A stretch of DNA of 64,000 bases from Delphinus delphis (GCF_949987515.2 NC_082687.1:124291838-124355837); one strand, 5' to 3'. Positions 11,042 to 22,292 are shown, counted from the first letter of the stretch. Notes: generated from the sequence alone by a model not told the origin. Made by a program: numbers and translations.

Positions 11042-12139
11042 ATGAAAAAAGAAAATTACAGACCAATATCACTGATGAATATACAGGCAAAAATCCTCAA
11101 CAAAATATTAGCAAACAGAATCCAACAATACATTAAAAGGATCATACACCATGATCAAGTGGGATTTATCCCAGGGATGCAAGGATTCTTCAATATATGC
11201 AAATCAATCAATGTGATACACCATATTAACAAATTGAAGAAGAAAAACCATATGATCATCTCAATAGATGCAGAAAAAGCTTTTGACAAAATTCAACACC
11301 CATTTATGATAAAAACTCTCCAAAAAGTGGGCATAGAGGGAACCTACTTCAAGATCATAAAGGCCATATATGACAAACTCACAGCAAACATCATTCTCAA
11401 TGGTAAAAAACTGAAAGCATTTCCTCTAAGATCAGGAACAAGACAAGGATGTCCACTCTCGCCACTATTATTCAACATAGTTTTGGAAGTCTTACCCATG
11501 GCAATCAGAGAAGAAAAAGAAATAAAAGGAATACAAATTGGAAAAGAAGAAGTAAAACTGTCACTGTTTGAAGATGACATGATACTATACATAGAGGATC
11601 CTAAAGATGTCACAAGAAAACTACTAGAGCTAATCAATGAATTTAGTAAAGTTACAGGATACAACATTAATGCACAGAAATCTCTTGCATTCCTATACAC
11701 TAATGATGAAAAATCTGAAAGAGAAATTATGGAAACACTCCCACTTACCACTGCAATAAAAAGAATAAAATACCTAGGAATAAACCTACCTGGGGAGACA
11801 AAAGACCTGTATGCAGAAAACTATAAGACACTGATGAAAGAAATTAAAGATGATAACAACAGATGGAGAGATATACCATGTTCTTGGATTGGAAGAATCA
11901 ATATTGTGAAAATGACTATACTACCCAAAGCAATCTACAGATTCAGTGCAATCCCTATCAAATTACCAATGGCACTTTTTACAGAACTAGAACAAAAAAT
12001 CTTAAAATTTGTATGGAGACACAAAAGACCCCGAATAGCCAAAGTAGTCTTGAGGAAAAAAAGTGGAGCTGGAGGAATCAGATTCCCTGACTTCAGACTA
12101 CACTACAAAGCTACAGTAATCAAGACAATATGGTACTGA
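11042..12139 (+). pseudogene. L1 ORF2 reverse-transcriptase remnant (365-codon open stretch)
   Basis: The longest open frame in the window is a fragment of L1 ORF2p, the endonuclease/reverse transcriptase that copies L1 RNA into DNA. It is not a host gene. Visible landmarks are [10 protein letters not shown] (residues 41-50), the DAEKAFD block (76-82), [10 protein letters not shown] (132-141), the YADD-equivalent catalytic motif written FEDD (176-179), and the thumb-side KYLGINL. The usual L1 motif is FADD, so the alanine is replaced by glutamate. The first methionine is internal; homology continues upstream in frame to about 10965, before which a one-base deletion shifts the frame. The stop at 12137-12139 is a TGG-to-TGA change inside an otherwise conserved WYWH-type stretch. 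The endonuclease domain is absent and the copy is dead. Confidence 0.9.
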
Positions 12140-13140
12140 CACAAAAACAGAAATATAGATCAATGGAACAGGATAGAAAGCCCAGAGATAAACCCACGCA
12201 CCTATGGTCAACTAATCCATGACAAAGGAGGCAAGGTTATACAATGGAGAAAAGACAGCCTCTTCAATAAGTTGTGCTGGGAAAACTGGACAGCTACATT
12301 TAAAAGAATGCAATTAGAACACTTCCTAACACCATACACAAAAATAAACTCAAAATGGATTTGAGACTTAAATGTAAGACTGGACACTATAAAACTCTTA
12401 GAGGAAAATATAGGAAGAACACTCTTTGACATAAATCACAGCAAGATCTTTTTTGATCCATCTCCTAGAGTAATGGAAATAAAAACAAAAATAAACAAAT
12501 TGGACCTAACGAAACTTAAAAGCTTTTGCAAAGCAAAGGCAACTACAAAAAGATGAAAAGACAACCCTCAGAATGGGAGAAAATATTTGCAAACAAATCA
12601 ATGGACTAAGGATTAATCTCCAAAATATAGAAACAGCTCATGCAGCTCAATATGAAAAAACAAACAACCCAATCCAAAAATGGGCAGAAGACCTTAACAG
12701 ACATTTCTCCAAAGAAGACATACAGATGGCCAAGAAGCACATGAAAACCTGCTCAACACTAATTATTAGAGAAATGCAAATCTAAACTACAATGAGGTAT
12801 CACCTCACACCAGTTGGAATGGGCACTATCAGAAAATCTACAAACAACAAATGCTGGAGAGGGTGTGGAGAAAAGGGGACCCTCTTGCACTGTTGGGAAT
12901 GTAAATTGATAGAGCCACTATACAGAACAGTAGGGAGGTTCCTTAAAAAACTAAAAATAGAATTACCATATGACCCAGCAATCCCACTACTGGGCATATA
13001 CCCAGAGAAAACCATAATTCAAAAAGACACATGCACCCCAATGTTCATTGAAACACTATTTACAATAACCAGGTCATGGAAACAACCTAAATGCCCATCG
13101 ACAGACGAATGGATAAAGAGGATGTGGTACATATACACAA
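12140..13140 (+). pseudogene. L1 ORF2 C-terminal remnant with zinc-knuckle-like motif
   Basis: Continuation of ORF2 after the premature stop, split over several frames. Recognisable pieces are the [10 protein letters not shown] region, an [19 protein letters not shown] segment (about 12663-12725) and the cysteine-rich [20 protein letters not shown] segment (about 12850-12908). The last lacks one tryptophan of the usual HCWWECK. An open frame at 12792-13418 starts here and runs past the L1 edge into flanking DNA, so its last 90 or so codons are meaningless read-through. Confidence 0.8.
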
Positions 13141-14105
13141 CAAAATTGGCTTCCTTTCTTTATGGACACAATTCTTCTGGTAGTTTTGAAGTTATTAACA
13201 AAAAATTGTTAAGCTATCTTCTCGTTCCTGAATTGCCTGTTTCCTACAATCATTTGTTGTTGTTATTTTTGTGGGTCTTGGTCTTTCTCACTCCTGCTGC
13301 CAATTTTCCTTACAGGGCTAGAGACTGTGATTCCCTTTTTCCTGTTGGAGGAAAGGATTATGTTGATTCTGGGGTATCTGGTAGACAGTCATCTCCATCA
13401 GGCCTCTCTCTCAGCTGAGGAGTTTCCGGGGAGTTCTGTGTACACAACTTAGGGGTACAGATGGACCTTTTTGGGGGTGCATGTATTGTAGAGGTCCCAC
13501 AGTTGTCAGGATGTAGATGACTATTGTGGAGTGCCAATGTCCACTTTAGCAACCTCAGCTCTGCACCTGAATATTAGTCATTCTCTTCATAGAAGCATCC
13601 TCTGATTTTCTTGCCTGGGTATAAACACCAAAGAGTTGTTCTGTGCTTGAGGTACAAAGGGCTAGAGAATATAGGGATAGCACCTGGCACAAGGAGTCCA
13701 TGACAAGTCTTTAATTACCTCCCTATTTCAGCTGCTCTTCTCACATCTACTCTTGGTACCTGCCTCGCTGGTGTTCCACCAGAGAGTCACCTGCTAATAC
13801 CTCTAACAGCTTCGTAGCGGCAGACTCCTCTTAAATAGTGTTTTTTGTACAGTGTTGAATCCAATCTCCAGCTCATATTCACTTTCTAACTTCTAGAGAC
13901 TTGTTGAAAGCTCTCCACTTATGATGCTTCACCTTCAGTTTGCTTCACTGCCATGGATTTATTTCCATTTGCAGGGTGTTTCTGTTCACTTAATGCTGTC
14001 CCCCTGAGCACCATTATTGAATAACTTTATCCATGCGCATTAATAGCCATCCAAATCATCGTGTGTGTGCTTAAGCTCTACCTCTCTAGAACAACATGTT
14101 TTTCT
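13141..14105. other. Unclassified, relatively GC-richer non-coding sequence
   Basis: About 1 kb that is less AT-rich than its surroundings, beginning exactly where the L1 insertion ends. I recognise no repeat, splice-flanked exon or RNA. It is the original target-side DNA and could contain a decayed older element. Confidence 0.45.
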
Positions 14106-14109
14106 TTGA

Positions 14110-14330
14110 ATCTCTATTCATCCTTCAAGTCTCTCTTCAACTTTCACCCTTTTGGGGAATCTTCTCTGATCTCTATGTTGTGTCCCCTCAATAAGCTCCC
14201 ACAGCACCTTGTTTTCCAGGACAGACTCTATCACAGTGGGTCTGACTAATCTCTTTCCCACTTGAAGGCAGGAGGTCCTTGATAACACAGACGGAAATGT
14301 TTCCAAATCACATATTATTGTGCTTAATTC
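14110..14330 (+). mobile_element. L2 LINE 3' fragment
   Basis: In order: a TCCTTCAAGTCTCTCTTCAA-type block, GGGGAATCTTCTCTGATCTC (the L2 'AAGCCTTTCCTGACC' block), CTCCCACAGCACCTTGTTTT, and a CACTTGAAGGCAGGAGGTCC-like block (the L2 'CTTGAGGGCAGGGAC' block). The order and spacing fit the L2 3' region. It is ancient and non-coding. Confidence 0.6.
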
Positions 14331-15450
14331 CTTATCTAAAATGTTTTTCGAATTAATGTAAAAAGTGACCCAGGAACATTTTTTTTTTAGCATTTATTTC
14401 CTACTCTAGAATGAATTCCAACCTCAAAAACTGTTAGCATGGAGCTTGTTGGTCAAAAAAGTCTGGGAAATACTGCTATATATCCTTTTTATAAATATAC
14501 AGTTCACACCTTAGCATATTAAAGGTTCTAAACAAAGTAAAGGAAAATATCATTAAATTGTATTAACTTGGTGTTTCCTAAAGTTACTTAACTATATAAT
14601 TCTTTTGTGAAATAATGACGAACATCCCACAGTTCTAGTGCATTAGGAATAATAGAGAACTCTATGACATCTAGGATAAAATGTGATGATTCTGGAAAAG
14701 CAGGTGGCTTATGATCAAAGAGGACTTGAAGACAAGGGCTGGCCTTGGATTCTTGTATGAGGACTAAAAAATGGACATCAGAGAAGTTCTTTACACCTCT
14801 CCTTGGGAGAGAAGTTTAGAGCTTCCCTAGGAGTCAAATGTCTACTTGTTATGCCAGAGTATCCTGCAGAGATTTCACCCTTTGTGGGCCAAGGCCAGCC
14901 CAAAAAACGTTGTTAGGCAGATCTTCAGTCTTAACCAAAAGAAAAAGAATTCACTCAAACACAGTTTAAGTTAGTCTAAACCTAAAGTGATTTTCTTAAA
15001 AAAAGTAATCACTTTTAACCTTTTCTAAGGATAAATGCATAGGTAGGTTATAGCAAATCAGCTACTGTCATGGTGCTCTGGCACCAATTCCAATCAGTTG
15101 AGGCTGCTGGATGGATTTAAAGCATGTATTTGAAACACTTTAGGACGTTTGTCTGTATGCTTATACCATTGTACGTTATCTTCAGTGGGTAACCCAGAAC
15201 AGAGCCATATGCAATCAGAGAAGTCAACATAGAATATATTATGGGTATTTTTAATAGATACTATTTATTAATAATTGTGTAAGTGTGAATTTTGAAACAC
15301 TATCCCATGATCAGTGACTTTTTCAAATTTTGAACCATGACCTGAGTTTAGGCTGAATTTTGTTTGAATGTGATATTTTGTCTCTCATTTTTGGCTTAGA
15401 AATTTAAAATATCACTTTCTCTGAATGAGAAAATAAGTAAATCAACACGT
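14331..15450. other. Unclassified non-coding sequence
   Basis: No gene or confidently assigned repeat. A TTGGTCAAAAAAGTCTGGGA phrase near 14449 vaguely resembles hAT/MER termini but is too short to call. Confidence 0.5.
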
Positions 15451-15454
15451 TGTA

Positions 15455-15600
15455 ATGCAAAGAACACAAGTCTAGGAGAAAAGAAGTTGGTCCCAGACTA
15501 AGTTTACCATCAATTAGTTATATGACTATGCACATACTCTGTCACCTCTTTGACCCTTAGTTCTGTCCAGCTGTAATGTTGGAGGGGGGTGAATTAAACA
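15455..15600 (+). mobile_element. MIR SINE fragment
   Basis: MIR order is visible: AATGCAAAGAACACAAGTCT, then an AATTAGTTATATGACTATGC block (the 'ACTAGCTGTGTGACCTTGG' core) and a CACCTCTTTGACCCTTAG block, followed by a GTAATG tail. Strongly diverged. Confidence 0.5.
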
Positions 15601-15634
15601 GGAGTAGTACATTAAATTAAATGCTTACAAGGTC

Positions 15635-15948
15635 ACAAAAGGACAGATATTGTATGATTCTACTTATATGAAATATAGAGAGTAGTCAAGTCCGTAGAGA
15701 CAGAGAGTAGAATGGTGGTTGCCAAGGGCTGGTGGGAAGGGGCAATGGGGAATTATTGCTTAATAGGTGTGGATCTTCAGTTTGGGAAGATAAAAAAGTT
15801 CTGGCAATGGATGGTGGCGATGGTTGCACAGCAATGTGAATATACCTAATGCCACAGAACTATATTCTTAAAAATGCTTAAAATGATAAATTTTATGCTA
15901 TACATATTTTACCCCAATTTTTAAAAAACAATGAAATGTTTTAAATTT
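15635..15948 (+). mobile_element. Old L1M 3' end (3' UTR)
   Basis: Clear match in order to the 3' UTR of an L1MB/MC-age element: AAAAGGACAGATATTGTATG, an AGAATGGTGGTTGCCAAGGG block, a GGCGATGGTTGCACAGCAAT block, and TAAAATGATAAATTTTATGC, ending in an A-rich tail near 15930. 5'-truncated and non-coding. Confidence 0.8.
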
Positions 15949-17036
15949 CTAGGGGAGCCAGCGAGATAACATAAATGAAAAGGCAGTTTGAGTATAATGC
16001 AGTTAAGAATTGGTGGGTGTCATACTGGAGAATCAATGCTCTGTTAATCCAACAAATGTTTACTAAGTAAAATTGTACCTAAAGGTAAGGAGAATAATGC
16101 TGGAATATCACAAAAATCTCTTCCCACACCTATATTTCTGGAGCAACATAGCAAACTGCTTTCTGACAGAACAATGACCAAGACCACTCCAGAAATGCAT
16201 TATATAACCCTAAGCTGTTTGTTCAGAGGAGAAACAGAACAAAATAATTTATGAGCTTCACTTTAGCTCAGATCAATATATTTCAAGCACCAGAACACTT
16301 GTTCATTTTGCAGGTGGTGTTTTAAAGCTTGTATTATAGATTTTAAAAACTCATTCACAAGAATCCTAAGCCCCTAAGACCTATTAATTAACCCTGTATT
16401 ATGAAACATTTTAAAACCAATCATTTACCTCTCGTGCAAGCTGGAGCAAATGCTAACAAGCACTTTCACTTTAATAAATTAAGAGTTCTTTCAAAAGTTA
16501 AGTGTATGCTCAAACTGTGTTATGTATGTTGTCAGGTGATTTGAGTTATAAGAAATTATTTATTGTGTGTTTTAAAAAATTACCTTTCTGTGGGGAGTCC
16601 ATTAGTTTATTTCTGTCATCCTCTTCTCCTTCCCTCCAAGCTACCCACTAATCTAAGCATTCTTGAACACAAACCTTTTAAGAAGTCTCTCTTCATGCAT
16701 GTGTAGTACATTGGGTAACTAAATGAAATGCAGCTGGGAAATATGAAGTAGACATTGAAATGACTCATTAGGCAGTTGTATAGAATAGACAGAAGAAAGC
16801 AGCAGGAAAAGCTACCATGAAGATGCCTAGGATCATACATACCATTTCCTGTGGATGACTAGAAGCAACATAAAATAAAGCTCTGGGGAAGAATATGGAG
16901 TTTTAAGATTCCAATGCTAGATAACAATAAGAAATAAAACTTACTAAAAATATAGATTTTCAGATAAAATTGATACCAGAAATCACTGAATCCAAGACTG
17001 TGATTAGTAGAAACAAAGCTGGGGGTATGAATGATT
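15949..17036. other. Unclassified non-coding sequence
   Basis: No gene or repeat family recognised. Confidence 0.5.
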
Positions 17037-17052
17037 AAAAAAAAAAAAAAAA

Positions 17053-17400
17053 GGCTTTCCCTGGTGGTGCAGTGGTTGAGAATCTGCCTGCTAATGCAGG
17101 GGACACAGGTTCGAGCCCTGGTCTGGGAGGATCCCACATGCTGCGGAGCAACTAAGCCCGTGCGCCACAACTACTGAGCCTGCGCGTCTGGAGCCTGTGT
17201 TCCGCAACAAGAGAGGCTGCGATAGTAAGAGGCCCGCGCACCGCAATGAAGAGTAGCCCCCGCTTGCCACAACTAGAGAAGGCCCACGCACAGAAATGAA
17301 GACGCAACACAGCAAAAACAAACAAATTAATTAATAAACTCCTACCCCCAACATCTTCAAAAAAATAAAAAATAATAAATAAATTTAAAAAACAGTAATA
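17053..17400 (+). mobile_element. CHR-type tRNA-derived SINE, long form
   Basis: Begins GGCTTTCCCTGGTGGTGCAG and carries the tRNA-like head with a box-B-like GGTTCGAGCCC near 17109. A GC-rich unrelated body follows, then a second half (GAAGAGTAGCCCCCGCTTGC near 17249, GAAGACGCAACACAGC near 17299) and a degenerate A/AT-rich tail. Such SINEs are transcribed by RNA polymerase III from the internal A and B boxes and moved by L1 proteins. It sits directly after a poly(A) stretch (17037-17052). An ATTAAAAAA/ATTTAAAAAA pair may be the target duplication but is low-complexity. This form retains roughly 100-120 bases missing from the short SINEs elsewhere in the window. Confidence 0.9.
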
Positions 17401-17489
17401 TTTTAGAGAAGTCACTGATTAACAGGGAGCTTAGGGCCCCAAATTATTTATATTTTACTTTGTTTCTTAATCCTAAATTTGATAAGGAA

Positions 17490-17645
17490 GTTAGTATAAC
17501 ATGCAGGTCATGAAATTTGGAGCAGGAAACCCTAAGTTGAATCTCAGCTTAGCCATTTTCTATCTGGATAAATGAGTCTGTTCCCTAGTCTAAAAATAAA
17601 TGGGAATAATAAAGACTACGTAAAGCTATATCTGCAAGGATTCAG
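17490..17645 (+). mobile_element. MIR SINE fragment, first of a tandem pair
   Basis: Follows MIR order with GAAATTTGGAGCAGGAAACC, a TTGAATCTCAGCTTAGCC block, a GTCTGTTCCCTAGTCTAAAA block, then AATAATAAAGACTACGTAAA. The same family follows immediately in the same orientation. Confidence 0.6.
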
Positions 17646-17659
17646 GTATATTAATTGAT

Positions 17660-17880
17660 GAAAAAGTAGCATTATTTGAAACCAGACTAATTTGGGTATT
17701 TCCTCTATCACTTATTATCTGCCTGACATATTAAAAGTATTTAATGTCTCTAAACCTCAATTTATTCTTTTAAGAAATGGGTAAGATAACATACAAATCA
17801 CAGGATTACAACTATCACATAGGATAATATATGTAATATGTTAGCACAATAACAGCTTATTATATACTACAAAAGTTAAT
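17660..17880 (+). mobile_element. MIR SINE fragment, second of a tandem pair
   Basis: Contains AAACCAGACTAATTTGGG, the CTCTAAACCTCAATTTATTC block near 17748, AAATGGGTAAGATAACATAC, then ATAGGATAATATATGTAATA. This is the MIR core and 3' side in order. Only about 15 bases separate it from the preceding MIR. Confidence 0.6.
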
Positions 17881-18071
17881 TATCACTAGTAAAAGAAATT
17901 ACTTGGAGAATAATTCATGTTCTAAAAGTCTTAGTCGAATCTAAATATGATAAATAGAAGGATAATTTATCTTAAGGGTAGTTACAATGCTTTTTACCTT
18001 TGCCAATTATGACCTACATATATTTGGAATTTTTAATGATAACTAGAATGAACAGCAATAGCAGCCAATGC

Positions 18072-18072
<1 letters not shown>

Positions 18073-18122
<50 letters not shown>
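18073..18122. repeat. (AC)n microsatellite, about 24 units
   Basis: Nearly 50 bases of uninterrupted AC. A pure array of this length is likely to vary in length between individuals. Confidence 0.97.
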
Positions 18123-18124
<2 letters not shown>

Positions 18125-19040
18125 ATGATCTTAACTAATGCGGTATTTTGAGAAGCTCACTATAGCTAAATACCCTACATAAGAAAGAGAGTAAAGGTAC
18201 TATGATATAGATTTAAGAGAGCATTAGCTAAAAAATCTAAGAGGAAAAGTGTTCTAAAGTTGCCAGTAAACATTGGAAGGCTTGCCTATGAGAATTCAGA
18301 AAACAAAAATAATAATAATTTGAGAAACATAGCCCAAACTATAGCCAAATGGCCTGTTTTGCCTCTTAGCCATACCACTTCCAGCAACCTCTATTTTTTC
18401 AGGCCTACAGGTCACTAAGTAAACTACCATCCAAATACTTCCTAACACCATGTCACCTCTGCAATCAAAACATTTCCAAGATGTGTCCATTTCCTAAGCA
18501 TTTAAGTACAAATGTAGTCTAGGTCAAAATCTCTCCAAAATGAGAGGTCAACTCACTCCTTCAGCTTTAGTTATCATTCCACCCTAAGCACAGAACACTA
18601 AGCTCCAAGTACATGGGACCATGTACTGTGTGCCCAAGCACTTCCTGAGCTTTCTCATTTCCCTACTCTTCTACATTCAGTTCTTTCTCCGTGAAAGACC
18701 TCTTTTCTGTCTTTACTTGTTTGAATCCTCACCTAATCGAAAGAAACTTGAGAACAAGTAATATTTACATACCTTTATATATAACTTATTTCAGCTAACA
18801 AAATGCTTCCATCTGTTCACTCATTTCCAAATACTGTCAATCGACTACCAATCATGCAATAGGCATAATGAGAGATGCTGTAGGTGAAGTGCTAAAAAAA
18901 ATTTGCTGAATTTAATGAAAACTTCAGCTGTAAAGATAATATACTTTAGCTAATATGCATTTTAAAAAGCAATATATGGATTTTGGGGATTGGGAGAGCA
19001 CATGTGCTTGCTTTACATGTACTGAAAACCCCTTTGTGAA
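18123..19040. other. Unclassified non-coding sequence
   Basis: No gene or repeat family recognised. Confidence 0.5.
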
Positions 19041-19050
19041 AGTGTCTAAA

Positions 19051-19085
19051 AATAAAGAATTGTTCCATCCTAAAAAAAAAAAAAA
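19051..19085 (+). other. AATAAA signal followed by a 14-base A tail (possible retrocopy 3' end)
   Basis: AATAAA at 19051-19056 is followed 15 bases later by an uninterrupted A run (19072-19085). That is the spacing of a polyadenylated transcript end. The upstream 100-150 bases match no repeat I know. It may be the 3' end of a processed pseudogene or an unrecognised SINE/LINE, but no parental gene is identifiable and no target duplication is clear. Confidence 0.35.
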
Positions 19086-20499
19086 TTTAGACTTTTCTAA
19101 AGGATCTATGATATAGTCAGTAATTTCCCTCTAAGAACAATTTCTACTTTGAGAAAAAATATTTTAAAATTAGTTTGTAAGGTGACAATAAAATGTGTAC
19201 ATTATTACTACATTGGCCTTCATTTCACAAAACAAGAGAAAATTATTCATTATTCAAAATACACCAAAAAAATATAAAATCAAGGTGACACACACAGTGC
19301 TGTGTATACAGAATGGAGTCAGGATAAATTCAGTAAAACTTAACTTTTCAACAGGTAAAACAATCTTTATGACTTCATGTAATTTTTTCATACATTTTAT
19401 AATAAATCAAGCATATGAAATCATCTTGATTTTTGACGTCATGCTTAATCAGTTTCTCTGCAATGAATGTAATTTTTTCCATTCCTCCATTAAAATTTTT
19501 CCAGGTCTAATTTGGAACTCCTATATTATTAATAAGACACAGTGACTTAATATACCTAAATTTGCCTCACTGGCAGATATCTATCATTTGCTTGATATAG
19601 GATTCATAAATTTTTATATATAACAAAAAGTAAGCAAGAAAACTTGTGTAATAAATATAACTACAATACAGAGCATCTACAAATATGGAAAAACAGGAAA
19701 CAGTGTATTTTTGTACTTTTCTTAGGTTGACATTTGGACCCATTGCTTAAAACTCAGAGATACTTCATCTAAAAAAGTGCCTTGAGGATAAACAAAAACA
19801 CATATTGAGCATATTATTGGAAATGTAACAAGTACACTTAAAAATAAGTTTATGCAGTGTTTTCAAATCAATTGTACAGTCTTTAAGTATAGACAAGATT
19901 CAAGCAAGAAAAAACACCCACAAATAACGAGATTGTTTTTAAATTCTTGAGTTAGATTGATTGTTCTTCATATCTCATTTATCTTAGCTCCAGAGAACAC
20001 TGTCACCATAAGTAGCAACAAAGTATGCTAATGGTCATGTGTTCCACACTCCTTTGAAAGATGACGTATTTTGACATAGCATGCAAATATTTAACATCCT
20101 GGCCTGCATCTTTCTTCCCTCCTGGCTATAAAATAAGCAAAAATTTCAAATACTATCTGGTAAAAAAAAGGCCTGTAGATTTTTTAAATATTTGAATATT
20201 TAGCACTGACAGTTTGAAAATATTATTATGTGGTAAATAAATGGAAAAATCATTTTTCCCATTTTCCATTATTACTATTAAAATAATTTTTATTATTTAA
20301 AAAATACTATTATTATATTTTTATACATTACTATTTTTGAAATCAATTTTTCCATTATTGTGAACTACACAAATAGAAAAATCCAAAAAAAATTATTTTC
20401 ATTTTATAAAAGCTACATATTTTTACCTAGGAGACAATAAAGAGTCACTAAAATAAAGATACATTTAACTTAAAAGTTTGATGTGGGCTTATTTAAATG
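19086..20499. other. Unclassified AT-rich non-coding sequence
   Basis: No gene recognised. Around 20230-20340 it is an irregular AT-rich low-complexity stretch. A 116-codon open frame at 19195-19545 has no recognisable domain and a composition matching its AT-rich surroundings. Confidence 0.5.
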
Positions 20500-20501
20500 A
20501 A

Positions 20502-21668
20502 GTCAAAAATAAATAAATGGGACCTAATCAAACTTACAAGCTTTTGCACAGCAAAGAAAACCATAAAAAAAAAAAACTAGAAGGCAACCTACAGAATGGG
20601 AGAAAATATTTGCAAATAATGTGACAGACAAGGGCTTAATCTGCAAAACATAAAAACAGCTCATACAACTCAACAAAAAAACCAAACAACCCAATTGAAA
20701 AATGGGCTTAGAAGACCTTAACAGACATTTCTCAAAAGAAGACATACAGGTGGCCAAAAAGCACAAGAAAAGATGCTCAACATCACTAATTATTAGAGAT
20801 ATGCAAATCAAAACTACAATGAGGTATCAACCCACACCAGTCAGAATGGCCATCAGCAAAAAATCTACAGACAATAAATGCTGGACAGGGTGTGGAGAAA
20901 AGGGAACAACCCTCCTACACTGTTGGTGGGAATGTAAATTAGTGCAGCCATTATGGAAAACAGTGTGAAGGTTCCTCAGAAAACTAAAAATAGAATTACC
21001 ATATGATCCAGCAATCCCACTCCTGGGCATAGACCCAGATAAAACTATAATTCAAAAAGACCCATGCACATCTGTGTTCATAGCAGCACTATTCACAATA
21101 GCCAAAACATGGAAGCAACCTAAACGTCCATTGAGAGATGAATGGATAAAGAAGATGTGGCACATATATACAATGGAATATTACTCAGCCATAAAAAAGA
21201 ATGAAATAATGCCATTTGCAGCAACATGGATGCAACTAGAGATTATCATACTAAATATGATACTTACTTCTGAAGTAAGTCAGAAGGAGAAAGACAAATA
21301 CCATATGATATCACTTATATGTGGAATCTAAAATATGGCACAAATGAAGCTATCTACAAAACAGAAACAGACCCACAGACACAGAGAACAGACTTGTGGT
21401 TGCCAAGCGGGAGTGGGGGAGGGAAGGACCAGGAGCTTGGGATTAGTGGATGTAAACTATTATATATAGGATGGATAAACAACAAGATACTACTGTATAG
21501 CACAGGAACTTTATTCAATATCCTGTGATAAACCATAATGGAAAAGAATATTAAAAAAAGAATGTCAATATGTGTATAACTGAGTCGCTTTGCTGCACAG
21601 CAGAGATTGGCACAGCATTGTATATCAACTATACTTAATAAAAATAAAATAAATTTACAAAAGAAAAA
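20502..21668 (+). mobile_element. LINE-1 3' end, 5'-truncated (second 3'-UTR type)
   Basis: Starts within ORF2 (AAATGGGACCTAATCAAACT) and runs through the C-terminal region, the 3' UTR and an A-rich tail. The 3' UTR has AGGAACTTTATTCAATATCC, a GATAAACCATAATGGAAAAG block and a TATATCAACTATACTTAATA block. It differs from the 3' ends at 488-734/30698-30792 and from that at 10575-10913. A run GCAGGAA-like target duplication is not evident. The coding part is broken. Confidence 0.9.
20702..20968 (+). pseudogene. L1 ORF2 C-terminal remnant (88-codon open stretch)
   Basis: Encodes an ORF2 C-terminal fragment with [12 protein letters not shown] and the cysteine-rich [20 protein letters not shown] motif, complete in this copy. 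It ends at a stop after KTV where a functional L1 continues for about 70 more codons. Part of the truncated L1 at 20502-21668 and not functional. Confidence 0.85.
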
Positions 21669-22281
21669 AATTGGTGTTTAAATAAGATTTCAGTATGTAC
21701 AACTGACTTCATTTGCTTGACTCATCAACAACTAGAAACTACAAGTAGTATCTTTGTGGCATCAAATCAGCAAGCCGATGAGAAAATTAAAAAAGTTAGT
21801 TTAGTTTTCTGATTTTTTTGTCCACAGAGAATCAAATTTATCATCTTTTTTTTTCCCATGGAGGCTTTCAATCTTATCAAAGTTAGAATCTATTTGGCTG
21901 TACTGGCTACTGTAGGGCACTGAACCCATTCACATTTTTAAGACAGTTGTCAAAATATTCATAACATTTTGGGGTCAGTAAGTTTTAAAAATTACCGTTT
22001 CCCAAGAGCAGGAGACAAGGCAAGAGAAACTCATAGAAAACATTTCTTATCTCCTAGCCCCAAGAGACACAGTAATATATGAAATGGCCCCTTTGAGTAA
22101 TGGTCCCTGTCCATATACGAAGCTAGTAATGGGCTAAGGAGAAAGGCCACTGCAGCGATTCATTCAGATGCAATCTGTTTCTTTCGTACTCTCCCTAAGG
22201 CAATCTACTTATATCTCCTCTATGCCTATACTTAGAAACTTGAATATTCCTCTTACAGGTTTTGCAAAACCATTTCTCACT
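21669..22281. other. Unclassified non-coding sequence
   Basis: No gene or repeat recognised. Confidence 0.5.
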
Positions 22282-22292
22282 TGTACAGGTAA
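22282..22292. repeat. Target-site duplication, left copy (TGTACAGGTAA)
   Basis: Exact match to 22638-22648 on the other side of the SINE. Confidence 0.9.

Larger units (their letters stand above)
10914..13140 (+). mobile_element. LINE-1 ORF2 segment, inverted 5' part of the same insertion
   Basis: Sense-strand ORF2 runs from just before the reverse-transcriptase core to close to the stop codon region, ending in a GATGTGGTACATATACACAA-type sequence. In L1 order its right end lies only about 45 bases upstream of the point where the antisense 3' segment (10575-10913) begins. That is the arrangement twin priming predicts: the 5' portion inverted relative to the 3' portion with a small loss. No convincing target duplication was found next to either end. 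The reading frame is interrupted by indels and stops. Confidence 0.85.

Noticed and set aside
11344..11751. 135-codon minus-strand open frame
   Set aside because: Antisense shadow of the L1 reverse-transcriptase remnant; no domain of its own.
10917..13140. A separate sense L1 beside an antisense L1
   Set aside because: The L1 coordinates of the two parts meet end to end as expected for one 5'-inverted insertion, so a single event is simpler.
12792..13418. 208-codon open frame as a gene
   Set aside because: First ~115 codons are L1 ORF2 C-terminus; the rest reads out of the L1 into unrelated flanking DNA.
17053..17130. Functional tRNA gene
   Set aside because: The tRNA-like head belongs to a SINE, lacks a complete cloverleaf, and is followed by the SINE body.
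19195..19545. 116-codon open frame as a gene
   Set aside because: AT-rich composition equal to its surroundings, no domain, no splice signals or promoter seen.
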